A stretch of DNA of 40,543 nucleotides from Bacteroidia bacterium (GTDB taxonomy: Bacteria > Bacteroidota > Bacteroidia > Bacteroidales > JAPLDU01): assembly GCA_026391255.1 (NCBI GenBank), contig JAPLDU010000020.1, forward strand, positions 1 through 40,543, written 5' to 3'. Position numbers and translations under genes: made by a program. A model generated the notes under the pieces. It was not told the origin of the DNA and ran no database searches. It saw only the letters and a program-made list of their open reading frames with translations. Shown piece after piece: positions 1 through 7,088 of this stretch (positions are counted from its first letter, which is position 1; every line of letters starts with the position of its first letter).

Positions 1-194
1 ATAAACACATTCACTCTTTTGCAATTGAGCTTAAGAGACTGAATGGATTTGAAATTTTTTATTTCAAGTTGCTCAATCATATACTGATCTATTTATTAAT
101 CACTGCAAAATTAGTTAATAATATCCTTATTTTAAAACACTTCCTTAATATCGATTCGATACTGATTCATAAACAGTAAATTGTCACTTCATCA

Positions 195-332
195 CTATCT
201 TCCTTTGAGTTTTCCGTCAATAATATCCATGCCGCCGGGAGTGACTTCAACCTTAATCAGGTCGTTCGTCTATCCCAGGCTCAAAAGAGCAGGGTCAATC
301 AGGTCACGTCTTGTCTGAGCTTCGTTTCGCAT
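195..332 (-). pseudogene. Fossil N-terminus of type I restriction subunit HsdR
   Basis: Read on the minus strand from the ATG at 332-330, this stretch gives MRNEAQTRRDLIDPALLSLG, then an in-frame TAG (272-270), then TNDLIKVEVTPGG and MDIIDGKLKGR before the stop at 197-195. The opening NEAxTRRDLIDPxL...GW and the later VEVTPGGxDIxDGKxxxR match the start of EcoEI-type restriction (R) subunits, where a Trp normally sits at the TAG (TGG to TAG is one base). Only about 45 codons remain, and the helicase and nuclease parts are absent. No hsdM or hsdS is visible. I infer a relic of a lost restriction-modification locus in a decayed island. Confidence 0.6.
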
Positions 333-401
333 TCAGGAAATAAAGTTCAAAAGTAGGGAAAATTCTTGGAGTTAATTTTATTCTTGATCTTGATGGTTTT
401 C

Positions 402-1271
402 TCAAGTCTTCTTGTTATTAGTTTCATTTATTGCTTCAACATTATTATCCTTACTATCATTCATAAATTTATAATAATTTCTCACACCATATAAAATATA
501 TACTAAATCAAGAATCAAAATAAAAATAAATATTGACCCGAAAGGATTTTCTTGAATCCAAAATAAAATTCCTTTAGCTGGTATAGATTTTAAAACTGTA
601 GGTACTATGAATCCATTATTAAAAGTGTATTTTATTTTTTTATAGTATTTTAAATCTAACTCACTCACAAAATCAAATGACCAAATCTTTAAAGAAATAG
701 TATTAGATGGTCTTATCTCATCAAGTGATATAAAGTCTTGAAAATTACCATTTTTTATAAAATTATCATTGTCATATAGTTCATAATATCCATTTGCAGG
801 TATCTCAAATCTTAATTCTTTAACAATATGATCACATTTATTTTCAATACTCGATTCTACATAATATCTGGTAAGTCTAACTGGATATGTCTTATCAAGA
901 ATTAATGAATCTATACTATGAACCAATATATTATGATCAATTTGTCTCGGAATAGCATTTATAATATTATCAGCTAAAATTGATTTATTTATATGTGATA
1001 ATGGTTTGAAAATCAATAATGAATCTGCGATATTATAAGAAAGAAAAAAAGGATCAATCGATTGGGGTACAATTTTTTCTATATCTTCGCGATATACTGC
1101 TCTATATTTTTCAATTGGTAAATTGAATTTAATTATGGAAATGTCAGAATTGAACTTTAATTTATCAGAAAAGAAGTAGGCAAATATCTGATAAAAAAGA
1201 TAAAGTCCTCCTATAATCCCAAATATAATTGACACTTTAGTTGCAAAGTCCCACTTAAATAGTTTTTTCAT
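402..1271 (-). CDS. Hypothetical two-helix membrane protein
   Basis: This 289-residue protein of unknown family has a hydrophobic helix near the N-terminus (about residues 12-33) and a second near residues 243-264, with a roughly 200-residue polar domain between them. The basic N-terminus (MKKLFKWDF) suggests N-in topology with the middle domain outside the cytoplasm. The C-terminal tail is short, polar and Asn/Lys-rich. The gene is markedly AT-rich compared with the housekeeping genes further right, as expected for acquired DNA near an integrase. No catalytic motif was recognised. The start has no convincing Shine-Dalgarno site, which is common in Bacteroidetes. Confidence 0.6.
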   Translation of the reverse strand: MKKLFKWDFATKVSIIFGIIGGLYLFYQIFAYFFSDKLKFNSDISIIKFNLPIEKYRAVYREDIEKIVPQSIDPFFLSYNIADSLLIFKPLSHINKSILADNIINAIPRQIDHNILVHSIDSLILDKTYPVRLTRYYVESSIENKCDHIVKELRFEIPANGYYELYDNDNFIKNGNFQDFISLDEIRPSNTISLKIWSFDFVSELDLKYYKKIKYTFNNGFIVPTVLKSIPAKGILFWIQENPFGSIFIFILILDLVYILYGVRNYYKFMNDSKDNNVEAINETNNKKT

Positions 1272-1571
1272 TTAATATTTTTAATTCTGTGATTATTCAA
1301 AATGACTGGTACTTCCAATCTATTCCGTTTTTGCTTATCTAATTTAACATTTTATTATATTCCAATTCAATGTAATGCAAATGTACAAAACCTATCATAA
1401 CTTGTTCTCATATAACATAAATTAAGCATATTAATCGAAAATTAACCGCATAATACGAATTTAAATGAACTAACCACCGACCGGCTTTTATGCCAGGGAA
1501 AGCCATTTTTTACCAAATAAGGTCTATCGCTGGAATGTCTGCCACTTGATTGATTATCTACCGAACGATTA
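1272..1571. other. AT-rich intergenic stretch, no gene seen
   Basis: About 300 bases between two minus-strand genes. It contains no convincing open frame, tRNA or terminator hairpin. Confidence 0.4.
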
Positions 1572-2042
1572 TTACATTATCCATTCAATCTTATTATATT
1601 TCTCTTTCATCTTATCCCAAAATCCATCACTCCAGTCCAAAACAACTGCTGGTTGCCAATCATCAGGAAAATCTTTCAAAATTGCATCAACCATTTTACT
1701 TCCGTTTCCTTTTACTGGTGAGTTAATTTCGTAGAAATTGATGGTCTTATATGATGGACTGTATAGTATCTGAACTCCTGTTGCTGTTTCATGATCCAAT
1801 TGAGTAACCGGAACCTGTGGTCTTTTTGGATAATTTTCGCTTGAAGCCGCCAGTGTTTCATCGCAAATTCTAATGTAATTGATAAAATTCAACTCAGCTA
1901 ATCTGATTGCCATTTTCACAATTTCAGAAGGTAATTGTCTGACCCTGTTGATCACGCAAATTTGCTTCCCCTTCCCTTTATACGGCAGGAACAATTCTTC
2001 AAATTCCCGTTTATTTAACCAATCACTCATTTGCCACAACAT
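1572..2042 (-). CDS. Putative GNAT-like acetyltransferase
   Basis: A 156-residue soluble protein. The C-terminal third contains YEINSPVKGNGSKMVDAIL followed by a helix, a short strand (AVVLDWS) and DGFWDKM. This resembles acetyl-CoA-binding motif A of GNAT N-acetyltransferases (xxGxG/A then a helix) and the later strand and helix of the fold. The usual Gln/Arg three residues before the first Gly is replaced by Pro. The N-terminal half has no clear motif. The ATG at 2030 (MSDW) is an alternative start. It stands alone between the membrane protein and the broken integrase. The family is suggested by motif shape only; the substrate is unknown. Confidence 0.45.
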   Translation of the reverse strand: MLWQMSDWLNKREFEELFLPYKGKGKQICVINRVRQLPSEIVKMAIRLAELNFINYIRICDETLAASSENYPKRPQVPVTQLDHETATGVQILYSPSYKTINFYEINSPVKGNGSKMVDAILKDFPDDWQPAVVLDWSDGFWDKMKEKYNKIEWIM

Positions 2043-2159
2043 GAATTTATTTTTTTTGCCTGTTTATTAATTTCTTCAATCATATTTCATTCAATTTATT
2101 TAAAAGTTGACGAATACGAATGTATGAACAATTTAACAAATTATTCTATCCTTTTCCTA

Positions 2160-3385
2160 TTATCTTTTCACTGAAAGAAATGCCGCATCCTGCTGTTCTC
2201 CATTCTTTGCATTGATCAGCTTCTCCCTAAGCGCAGCCATATCCTGGCTGACTTTCTTTTCCACCACCTTTGAGTAGATTTGGGTTGTCTTTATGCTGGT
2301 GTGACCGAGCATGGAGCTGACAGATTCGATGGGAACCCCATTTGTTAAAGTAACAGTAGTGGCAAAAGTGTGCCGTGCTAAATGGAAGGTCAGGTTTTTG
2401 GTGATACCGCAAATATCGGCAAGTTCTTTCAGGTAGGTGTTCATTCTCTGGTTGCTGGAAACGGGAAGAAGCTGTCCTTTTGGGTTGGCTTCGGAGTAAT
2501 CCTGGTATTTTGCAAGAATCTCAAGTGCTTTCGGGAGCAGGGGAATGGCCGACTTGGTTTCTGTTTTGGTACGGTGAATGTTGATCCACATCAGTCCGTC
2601 GATACCTTTATATATATGGTGTGAAGTCAGTTTGGCGGCATCAATGTAGGCCAGCCCTGTATAGCACGAAAACACAAATATATCCCTGACTTTATCGAGA
2701 CGGGGAATGCAGATTTGTTTTCCCTCTATGGTTGCCAGTTCTTCACTGGTGAGGGCTTCTCTTTCAACTGCCTTGAGTTTACCTGAAAAGACTGCAAAGG
2801 GATCATTTTCCAGCCAGCCGTGTTTCATAGCAAAATTGATCACTTTCCGGAAATTCTTGATATATTTGATCGTTGAGTTATGCGCACAGTTCCGGGTGGT
2901 TTTCAGGAAATATTCAAATCCGGTGATAAACTCAAATTTCAATTCAGACAAAAACATATCATCCCGTTTATAGTGCAGCTTCATATACTCTTTGATATGT
3001 TTGCGGGTGGTATCGTACCGGTCTGTATTTGCTGGTTGTGAAAATCAAAAACTTCAAATATGGATTTGCTTATCCTGTCTCTTCCCTGGAAACGGTTTTT
3101 AATCTGATCTGCAGTAGGTAATTCGTTTCTGTCGGCAAAATCCTGCTGGATTTTATATACCCTTGATCTCAGGCTGAGCATGTATTCCTTCAACTGGCGG
3201 GAATCAGGCTTATTCCCGGAAGGCTGACCGTTTTCCCAACGGTTTATGTCAAAGCGACGGTTTATAGCGATCTCTGCCCTCTTGCCATTTACGGTTACCC
3301 GCATGTACACCGGGGCAGTTTTGTCTTTATTTGCCTTGTCATTACGTAAATAGAATGATAATGAGAAAGTTGACTTTGTTACCAT
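2160..3385 (-). pseudogene. Frameshifted tyrosine recombinase (arm-binding, Bacteroides type)
   Basis: Two overlapping minus-strand frames make one integrase of about 410 residues. The first part, from the ATG at 3385-3383 (MVTKSTFSL), holds the arm-type DNA-binding domain and the beginning of the core-binding domain, ending after TIPPANISKSI at 2981. The continuation is in another frame, readable from DRYDTTRKHIKEYMKLHY near 3025, and holds the catalytic domain: HLARHTFATT (H-x-x-R), GHTSIKTTQIYSKV (H and the nucleophile Tyr). The first catalytic Arg position reads TGLAYIDAAKL, with Ala for Arg, a substitution of the kind known in CTnDOT-like integrases. The frame break lies around 3015-3040. 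It is adjacent to tRNA-Ser, consistent with island integration there. Probably inactive unless the break is a sequencing error. Confidence 0.8.
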
Positions 3386-3551
3386 AGTTGTTCGATTTAA
3401 TTTATTTCTGTTCAAATGATCAAAATTGTGTTCAAAATGTACAAAACATGCAAAAATCAGGTATATTTGAAGCAAAAATAAGCTAATTATGACAAATTTA
3501 CAAGAGAGATAATATTTTTATATGTACAGAAAATCAAATATATACGATTAC

Positions 3552-3591
3552 ATAGGTTACCTCATGAGTAAAAAAGTAACAGGTAACCTAT
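3552..3591. repeat. 11-bp inverted repeat upstream of the integrase
   Basis: ATAGGTTACCT at 3552-3562 and its exact reverse complement at 3581-3591, separated by 18 bases. It lies between the integrase start and the tRNA-Ser terminator. It could be a recombinase or excisionase binding site or an operator; this is inference from position and symmetry. Confidence 0.5.
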
Positions 3592-3645
3592 CAGGTGTCC
3601 GAAAATATGAAAAAAGGTGAATAAATTTGAAAGAATCTGAAAAGA

Positions 3646-3679
3646 AAAAGGTCTCAACACTTTCATATTGAGACCTTTT
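3646..3679 (-). terminator. Rho-independent terminator of tRNA-Ser
   Basis: A perfect 12-bp stem (AAAAGGTCTCAA at 3646-3657 with TTGAGACCTTTT at 3668-3679) and a 10-base loop. On the minus strand it is followed by a T-rich run (complement of 3640-3649). It lies just downstream of the minus-strand tRNA and would end its transcript. Confidence 0.75.
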
Positions 3680-3701
3680 GAAATTTACTGTTTCTAATTT
3701 G

Positions 3702-3789
3702 CGGAGAGAATGGGATTCGAACCCATGTTACCCTTTTGGGGTAAACACGCTTTCCAGGCGTGCCTCTTAAACCTCTCGAGCATCTCTCC
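3702..3789 (-). tRNA. tRNA-Ser (anticodon GGA)
   Basis: Minus-strand class II tRNA of 88 nt. The acceptor stem GGAGAGA (3789-3783) pairs with TCTCTCC (3709-3703), and the discriminator is G at 3702. The anticodon loop CTGGAAA gives GGA (reads UCC/UCU). There is a long variable arm (TTTACCCC...GGGTAAC), and the T arm TGGGTTCGAATCCCA is intact. CCA is not encoded. The 3' end faces the broken integrase, the usual orientation for an integrase-targeted tRNA gene. I found no second copy of the tRNA 3' end in the window. Confidence 0.95.
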
Positions 3790-3841
3790 GGATTAAGGGG
3801 CGCAAATGTAGTTAATTTTACATAATCGCAAAAAGGGTAAC

Positions 3842-3858
3842 AGGTATCAGGTATCAGG
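3842..3858. repeat. Heptamer array (AGGTATC units)
   Basis: Two full AGGTATC units plus a partial one, in the intergenic gap upstream of tRNA-Ser. The same word recurs at 5078, 9183 and 31250, so it belongs to a dispersed family of short tandem repeats. Confidence 0.6.
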
Positions 3859-3958
3859 ACTAAGGTTTTTAAGATATGAAAATATGAAAATGTAAGATTA
3901 TTAATTGACCTCAACTCTACTCATCACTCATCCTGATTCTTGAAACCTGATACCCCTT

Positions 3959-3986
3959 GCGACTTACGACTGTTGACTTACGACTA
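3959..3986. repeat. Heptamer array (GCGACTT/ACGACTG type) reaching the asparaginase stop
   Basis: Four 7-bp units: GCGACTT, ACGACTG, TTGACTT, ACGACTA. The last unit contains the asparaginase stop codon (TAG, complement of 3984-3986), so the array runs up to the very end of that gene. Related to arrays at 29122 and 30364. Confidence 0.6.
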
Positions 3987-5021
3987 AAAAACGCTGATTT
4001 CCCCACTGATCGATCTGTTCAGACAGGCAATGATCTCTTCCTTTCGGGATTTGTTTCCTAAAAGGAACATCAGTTTGGTGAGCATGGCTTCGGTAGTGCT
4101 GTCATAACCACTGACCACACCTGCATCCCGAAGGGCAATGCTGGTGTCATACCTGCCCATGTCGACCATACCAGCATCGCATTGGGTCACATTTACAATG
4201 ATAAGACCATTTGCAATTGCTTTTTTGATAAGTTCCACAAACCAATCACTCGTTGGGGCATTACCGGTACCAAAGGTTTCGAGTACAATTGCTTTTAATC
4301 CACTGATATTCAATATTGCATCGGTCACCTGTCTTGTAATACCCGGGAAAACTTTCAGTACGGCAACATTAGTTTCTAATCTTGTATATATTTTCAGTTT
4401 GAGATGTTTGTCCGGATTATGAATTGCCCCGTAATTATAGCGGAGGTGTATGCCGGCATGGGCAAGAGCAGGATAATTGTCGGATGTGAATGCATTAAAA
4501 TGATCAGCATTGTGTTTACGTGTACGGTTTCCCCTGAATAATTTGTTCTCAAAATATATACAGACCTCCGGAACAATGGAATATCCATTATGTTTTGCCG
4601 CTGCAATTTCGATGGCGGTAATAAGATTTTCTTTACCGTCGGTTCGTAGTGTACCAATCGGTAGTTGTGAACCCGTGAAAATAACAGGTTTGTACTGGTT
4701 CTCAAGCATAAAACTCAATGCCGAAGCAGAATACGACATGGTATCAGTTCCGTGAAGCACCACAAATCCATCGTATAAGTGGTAATTTTCGTTCAGGATA
4801 TTTGCCAGTCTTATCCAGGCTTCGGGGTTAATATCCGATGAATCAAGAGGAGGATCAAACGAAATGGCATCAAGCTGGAAACCGAACTTATTCAATTCCG
4901 GCACTTCGCGGGATATGTGGCTAAAATCAAGCGGAGCCAGTGAGCCTGTTTCCGGGTTGGTTACCATACCAATGGTTCCACCGGTATAAATGATCAGGAC
5001 TGAGGGTTTTTCAGCAGGCAT
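3984..5021 (-). CDS. ansA: L-asparaginase, type I (cytoplasmic)
   Basis: This 345-residue enzyme hydrolyses L-asparagine to aspartate and ammonia. The first catalytic motif YTGGTIG places the nucleophile at Thr13. The second, HGTDTM (residues 90-95), supplies Thr92 and Asp93, and the Lys of the charge relay lies in FRGNRTRKHN. The length and lack of a signal peptide fit the type I cytoplasmic family (about 340 residues). The gene stands alone and is divergent from the symporter. A plausible Bacteroidetes -7 box (TAATTTTG on the minus strand, complement of 5042-5049) lies about 20 bases before the start. Family assignment is firm; preference for Asn over Gln cannot be judged from sequence. Confidence 0.93.
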   Translation of the reverse strand: MPAEKPSVLIIYTGGTIGMVTNPETGSLAPLDFSHISREVPELNKFGFQLDAISFDPPLDSSDINPEAWIRLANILNENYHLYDGFVVLHGTDTMSYSASALSFMLENQYKPVIFTGSQLPIGTLRTDGKENLITAIEIAAAKHNGYSIVPEVCIYFENKLFRGNRTRKHNADHFNAFTSDNYPALAHAGIHLRYNYGAIHNPDKHLKLKIYTRLETNVAVLKVFPGITRQVTDAILNISGLKAIVLETFGTGNAPTSDWFVELIKKAIANGLIIVNVTQCDAGMVDMGRYDTSIALRDAGVVSGYDSTTEAMLTKLMFLLGNKSRKEEIIACLNRSISGEISVF

Positions 5022-5077
5022 ATTTATTTTTCTGTCAGGTGCAAAATTACGAATTTGATTTATCTTTAGCCCTGAAA

Positions 5078-5130
5078 AGTATCAAGCATCAGGTATCAAA
5101 TAGTGAGTAGTGAATGGTGAGTAGTGAATG
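5078..5130. repeat. Two adjacent heptamer arrays
   Basis: First AGTATCA, AGCATCA, GGTATCA (5078-5098), then GTGAGTA, GTGAATG, GTGAGTA, GTGAATG (5103-5130). Both have exact 7-bp periodicity with small unit variation. They fill the gap between the divergent asparaginase and symporter genes. Confidence 0.7.
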
Positions 5131-5167
5131 ATGCCAAACAAACGAACAAAACGAATAAAATAATAAA

Positions 5168-5223
5168 CACATTATCACATTATCACATTATCACATTATC
5201 ACATTATCACATTATCACATTTT
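5168..5223. repeat. Octamer array (CACATTAT) directly before the symporter start
   Basis: Six perfect copies of CACATTAT (5168-5215) and a partial seventh, ending only five bases before the ATG at 5229. There is no room for a promoter between array and start, so the promoter must lie in or upstream of the array. Copy-number change would alter leader length. Confidence 0.85.
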
Positions 5224-5228
5224 AAAAA

Positions 5229-7025
5229 ATGCATTTACATCTGATAGACTGGATAATTGCAGTTTCTGCATTGTTAATTTGTTTTGTGCCCGCATTGTTT
5301 TTTGGCAAACGGGCAGGGAAAAGCACTTCCGAGTTTTTTGCTTCAGGCCGCTCTGTTCCATGGTGGCTGGCCGGTTTGTCAATGGTAGCCACGACCTTCA
5401 GCAGCGATACACCCAATCTGGTAACTGATATTGTACGAAGGCAAGGTGTGGCAGGCAACTGGTGCTGGTGGGCCTTTGTGCTTACAGGTATGCTCACGGT
5501 TTTCTTCTATGCCCGCCTGTGGCGCCGTTCCGGTGTGATGACCGATCTGGAATTCTATGAATTACGTTATTCCGGAAAAGCGGCCAGCTTTGTCAGGGGT
5601 TTTCGTTCTGTTTACCTGGGACTCTTCTTCAATTGTATGATAATGGCAACTGTGAACCTTGCAGCATGCAAGATAGCAGGCATTCTCTTCGGCATGGAAC
5701 GCTGGCAGACCCTTATATTCGTGGGTCTGCTTAATGTTGCATTTGCTACTCATTCAGGTTTGTGGGGAGTGCTGGTGATCGACATGGTACAATTTTTTAT
5801 TAAGATGACGGCTGTGATCGCCGCTGCCTATTTTGCCCTCAAACTGCCGCAGGTCGGCGGATTGCACGGTATGGTCACAAAGATTTCTGCTCTGAAAGGA
5901 CCAGGCGGACTTCATTACTTGAATATACTTCCTGATTTTTCAAATAACTGGGACATGGCCATAGCAGTTTTCGTCATGCCTATTGCTGTTCAGTGGTGGG
6001 CTGTGTGGTACCCGGGGGCCGAGCCAGGAGGCGGCAGTTATATTGCCCAGCGAATGCTTGCTTCAAAATCTGAAAAACATGCCCTGGGTGCAGTATTATT
6101 CTTTAACCTTGCCCATTATGTGCTTCGTCCCTGGCCATGGATACTGGTAGCTCTTTGTTCAATTTTAGTATATCCTCAGTTATCTGATATCCAGCATGCA
6201 TTTCCCCATCTCGATCCTCACCTCCTTGGAAATGATATTGCCTACCCGGCCATGCTCAAATTCCTGCCAATTGGCTTTATCGGTCTAATGGTCGGTGGGC
6301 TCATTGCGGCAAATTCCTCGACCATCCTGACCCACCTGAACTGGGGCGCTTCTTACCTTGTGCATGATTTCTACAGGAGGTTCATCAGAAAGACTAAGTC
6401 TGAAAAGCATTATGTATTGGTTGGACGTCTTACCACCATCGGGTTATTCATATGCGCCTCTCTGACGGTCTATATTCTTGATTCGGCAAAGGATGCTTTT
6501 GATATTATTTTGCAGGTGGGAGCCGGAACCGGTTTGCTATACCTTGCCCGATGGTTCTGGTGGAGGGTGAATGCCTGGTGCGAAGTCACCGCGATGGTCA
6601 GCTCATTTCTTATTTCTATCATTTTCCTGATTTTGAACAAGAACGGGATGCAAATCAGTACACATATTGCCCTTATTGTCACCATTGGCTTTACTTCAGT
6701 TTGCTGGATCACCACCGCATTTGTAGCTCCCGAAACCGATATGAATGTGCTGATCGCATTTTATAAAAAGGTCCACCCCTTTGGACCGGGTTGGGAGAAG
6801 ATTCGTATTGAAGCCGGCATTGAGAAAGATGAGGTAAGGATGAAACGGGAGAATATCCCGCTCGGGTTGCTTGGCTGGTTTGCCGGATGTACTACGATAT
6901 GGTCATCACTTTTCACTATTGGCAATTTCCTTTATGGTCGGACAAATTTCGCATATATCCTGCTGGCAGTGTTTGTGATAAGCGGTACAGCGCTAGTCTG
7001 GGTGGTAAACAGGTTGTGGAGGTAA
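5229..7025 (+). CDS. Sodium:solute symporter family transporter
   Basis: A 598-residue integral membrane protein of the SSS family, which couples sodium entry to uptake of sugars, amino acids or similar solutes. The N-terminal helix HLIDWIIAVSALLICF is followed by the family-typical segment SEFFASGRSVPWWLAGLSMVATTFSSDTP (about residues 35-63, sodium-site region). About a dozen further hydrophobic segments follow, with GLMVGGLIAANSSTILTHLNWGASYLVHDFY in the second half. The substrate cannot be assigned. The start is the first ATG after the CACATTAT array. It is divergent from the asparaginase and convergent with the branching enzyme. Confidence 0.88.
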   Translation: MHLHLIDWIIAVSALLICFVPALFFGKRAGKSTSEFFASGRSVPWWLAGLSMVATTFSSDTPNLVTDIVRRQGVAGNWCWWAFVLTGMLTVFFYARLWRRSGVMTDLEFYELRYSGKAASFVRGFRSVYLGLFFNCMIMATVNLAACKIAGILFGMERWQTLIFVGLLNVAFATHSGLWGVLVIDMVQFFIKMTAVIAAAYFALKLPQVGGLHGMVTKISALKGPGGLHYLNILPDFSNNWDMAIAVFVMPIAVQWWAVWYPGAEPGGGSYIAQRMLASKSEKHALGAVLFFNLAHYVLRPWPWILVALCSILVYPQLSDIQHAFPHLDPHLLGNDIAYPAMLKFLPIGFIGLMVGGLIAANSSTILTHLNWGASYLVHDFYRRFIRKTKSEKHYVLVGRLTTIGLFICASLTVYILDSAKDAFDIILQVGAGTGLLYLARWFWWRVNAWCEVTAMVSSFLISIIFLILNKNGMQISTHIALIVTIGFTSVCWITTAFVAPETDMNVLIAFYKKVHPFGPGWEKIRIEAGIEKDEVRMKRENIPLGLLGWFAGCTTIWSSLFTIGNFLYGRTNFAYILLAVFVISGTALVWVVNRLWR

Positions 7026-7037
7026 CCGGTAAATGCA

Positions 7038-7088
7038 GTAGAGACATGGCATGCAATATTGTAGAGACATGGCATGCCATGTCTCTAC
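7038..7088. repeat. REP-like palindrome with a half-copy, overlapping the glgB stop
   Basis: A perfect 28-bp palindrome spans 7061-7088 (left arm GTAGAGACATGGCA). A direct half-copy, GTAGAGACATGGCATGCA, lies at 7038-7055. The TAG that ends the branching-enzyme gene lies inside the palindrome (complement of 7085-7087). The position between two convergent genes suits a bidirectional transcription end. The arm sequence resembles palindromic repeats seen in many genomes; that is recollection, not a search result. Confidence 0.8.

Noticed and set aside
3663-3914. An 83-codon gene on the minus strand
   Set aside because: It runs through the tRNA-Ser gene on the same strand and is an artefact of the tRNA sequence.
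5168-5223. CRISPR-like regular array
   Set aside because: Units are directly adjacent 8-mers with no spacers and no cas gene is in the window; it is a simple tandem repeat.
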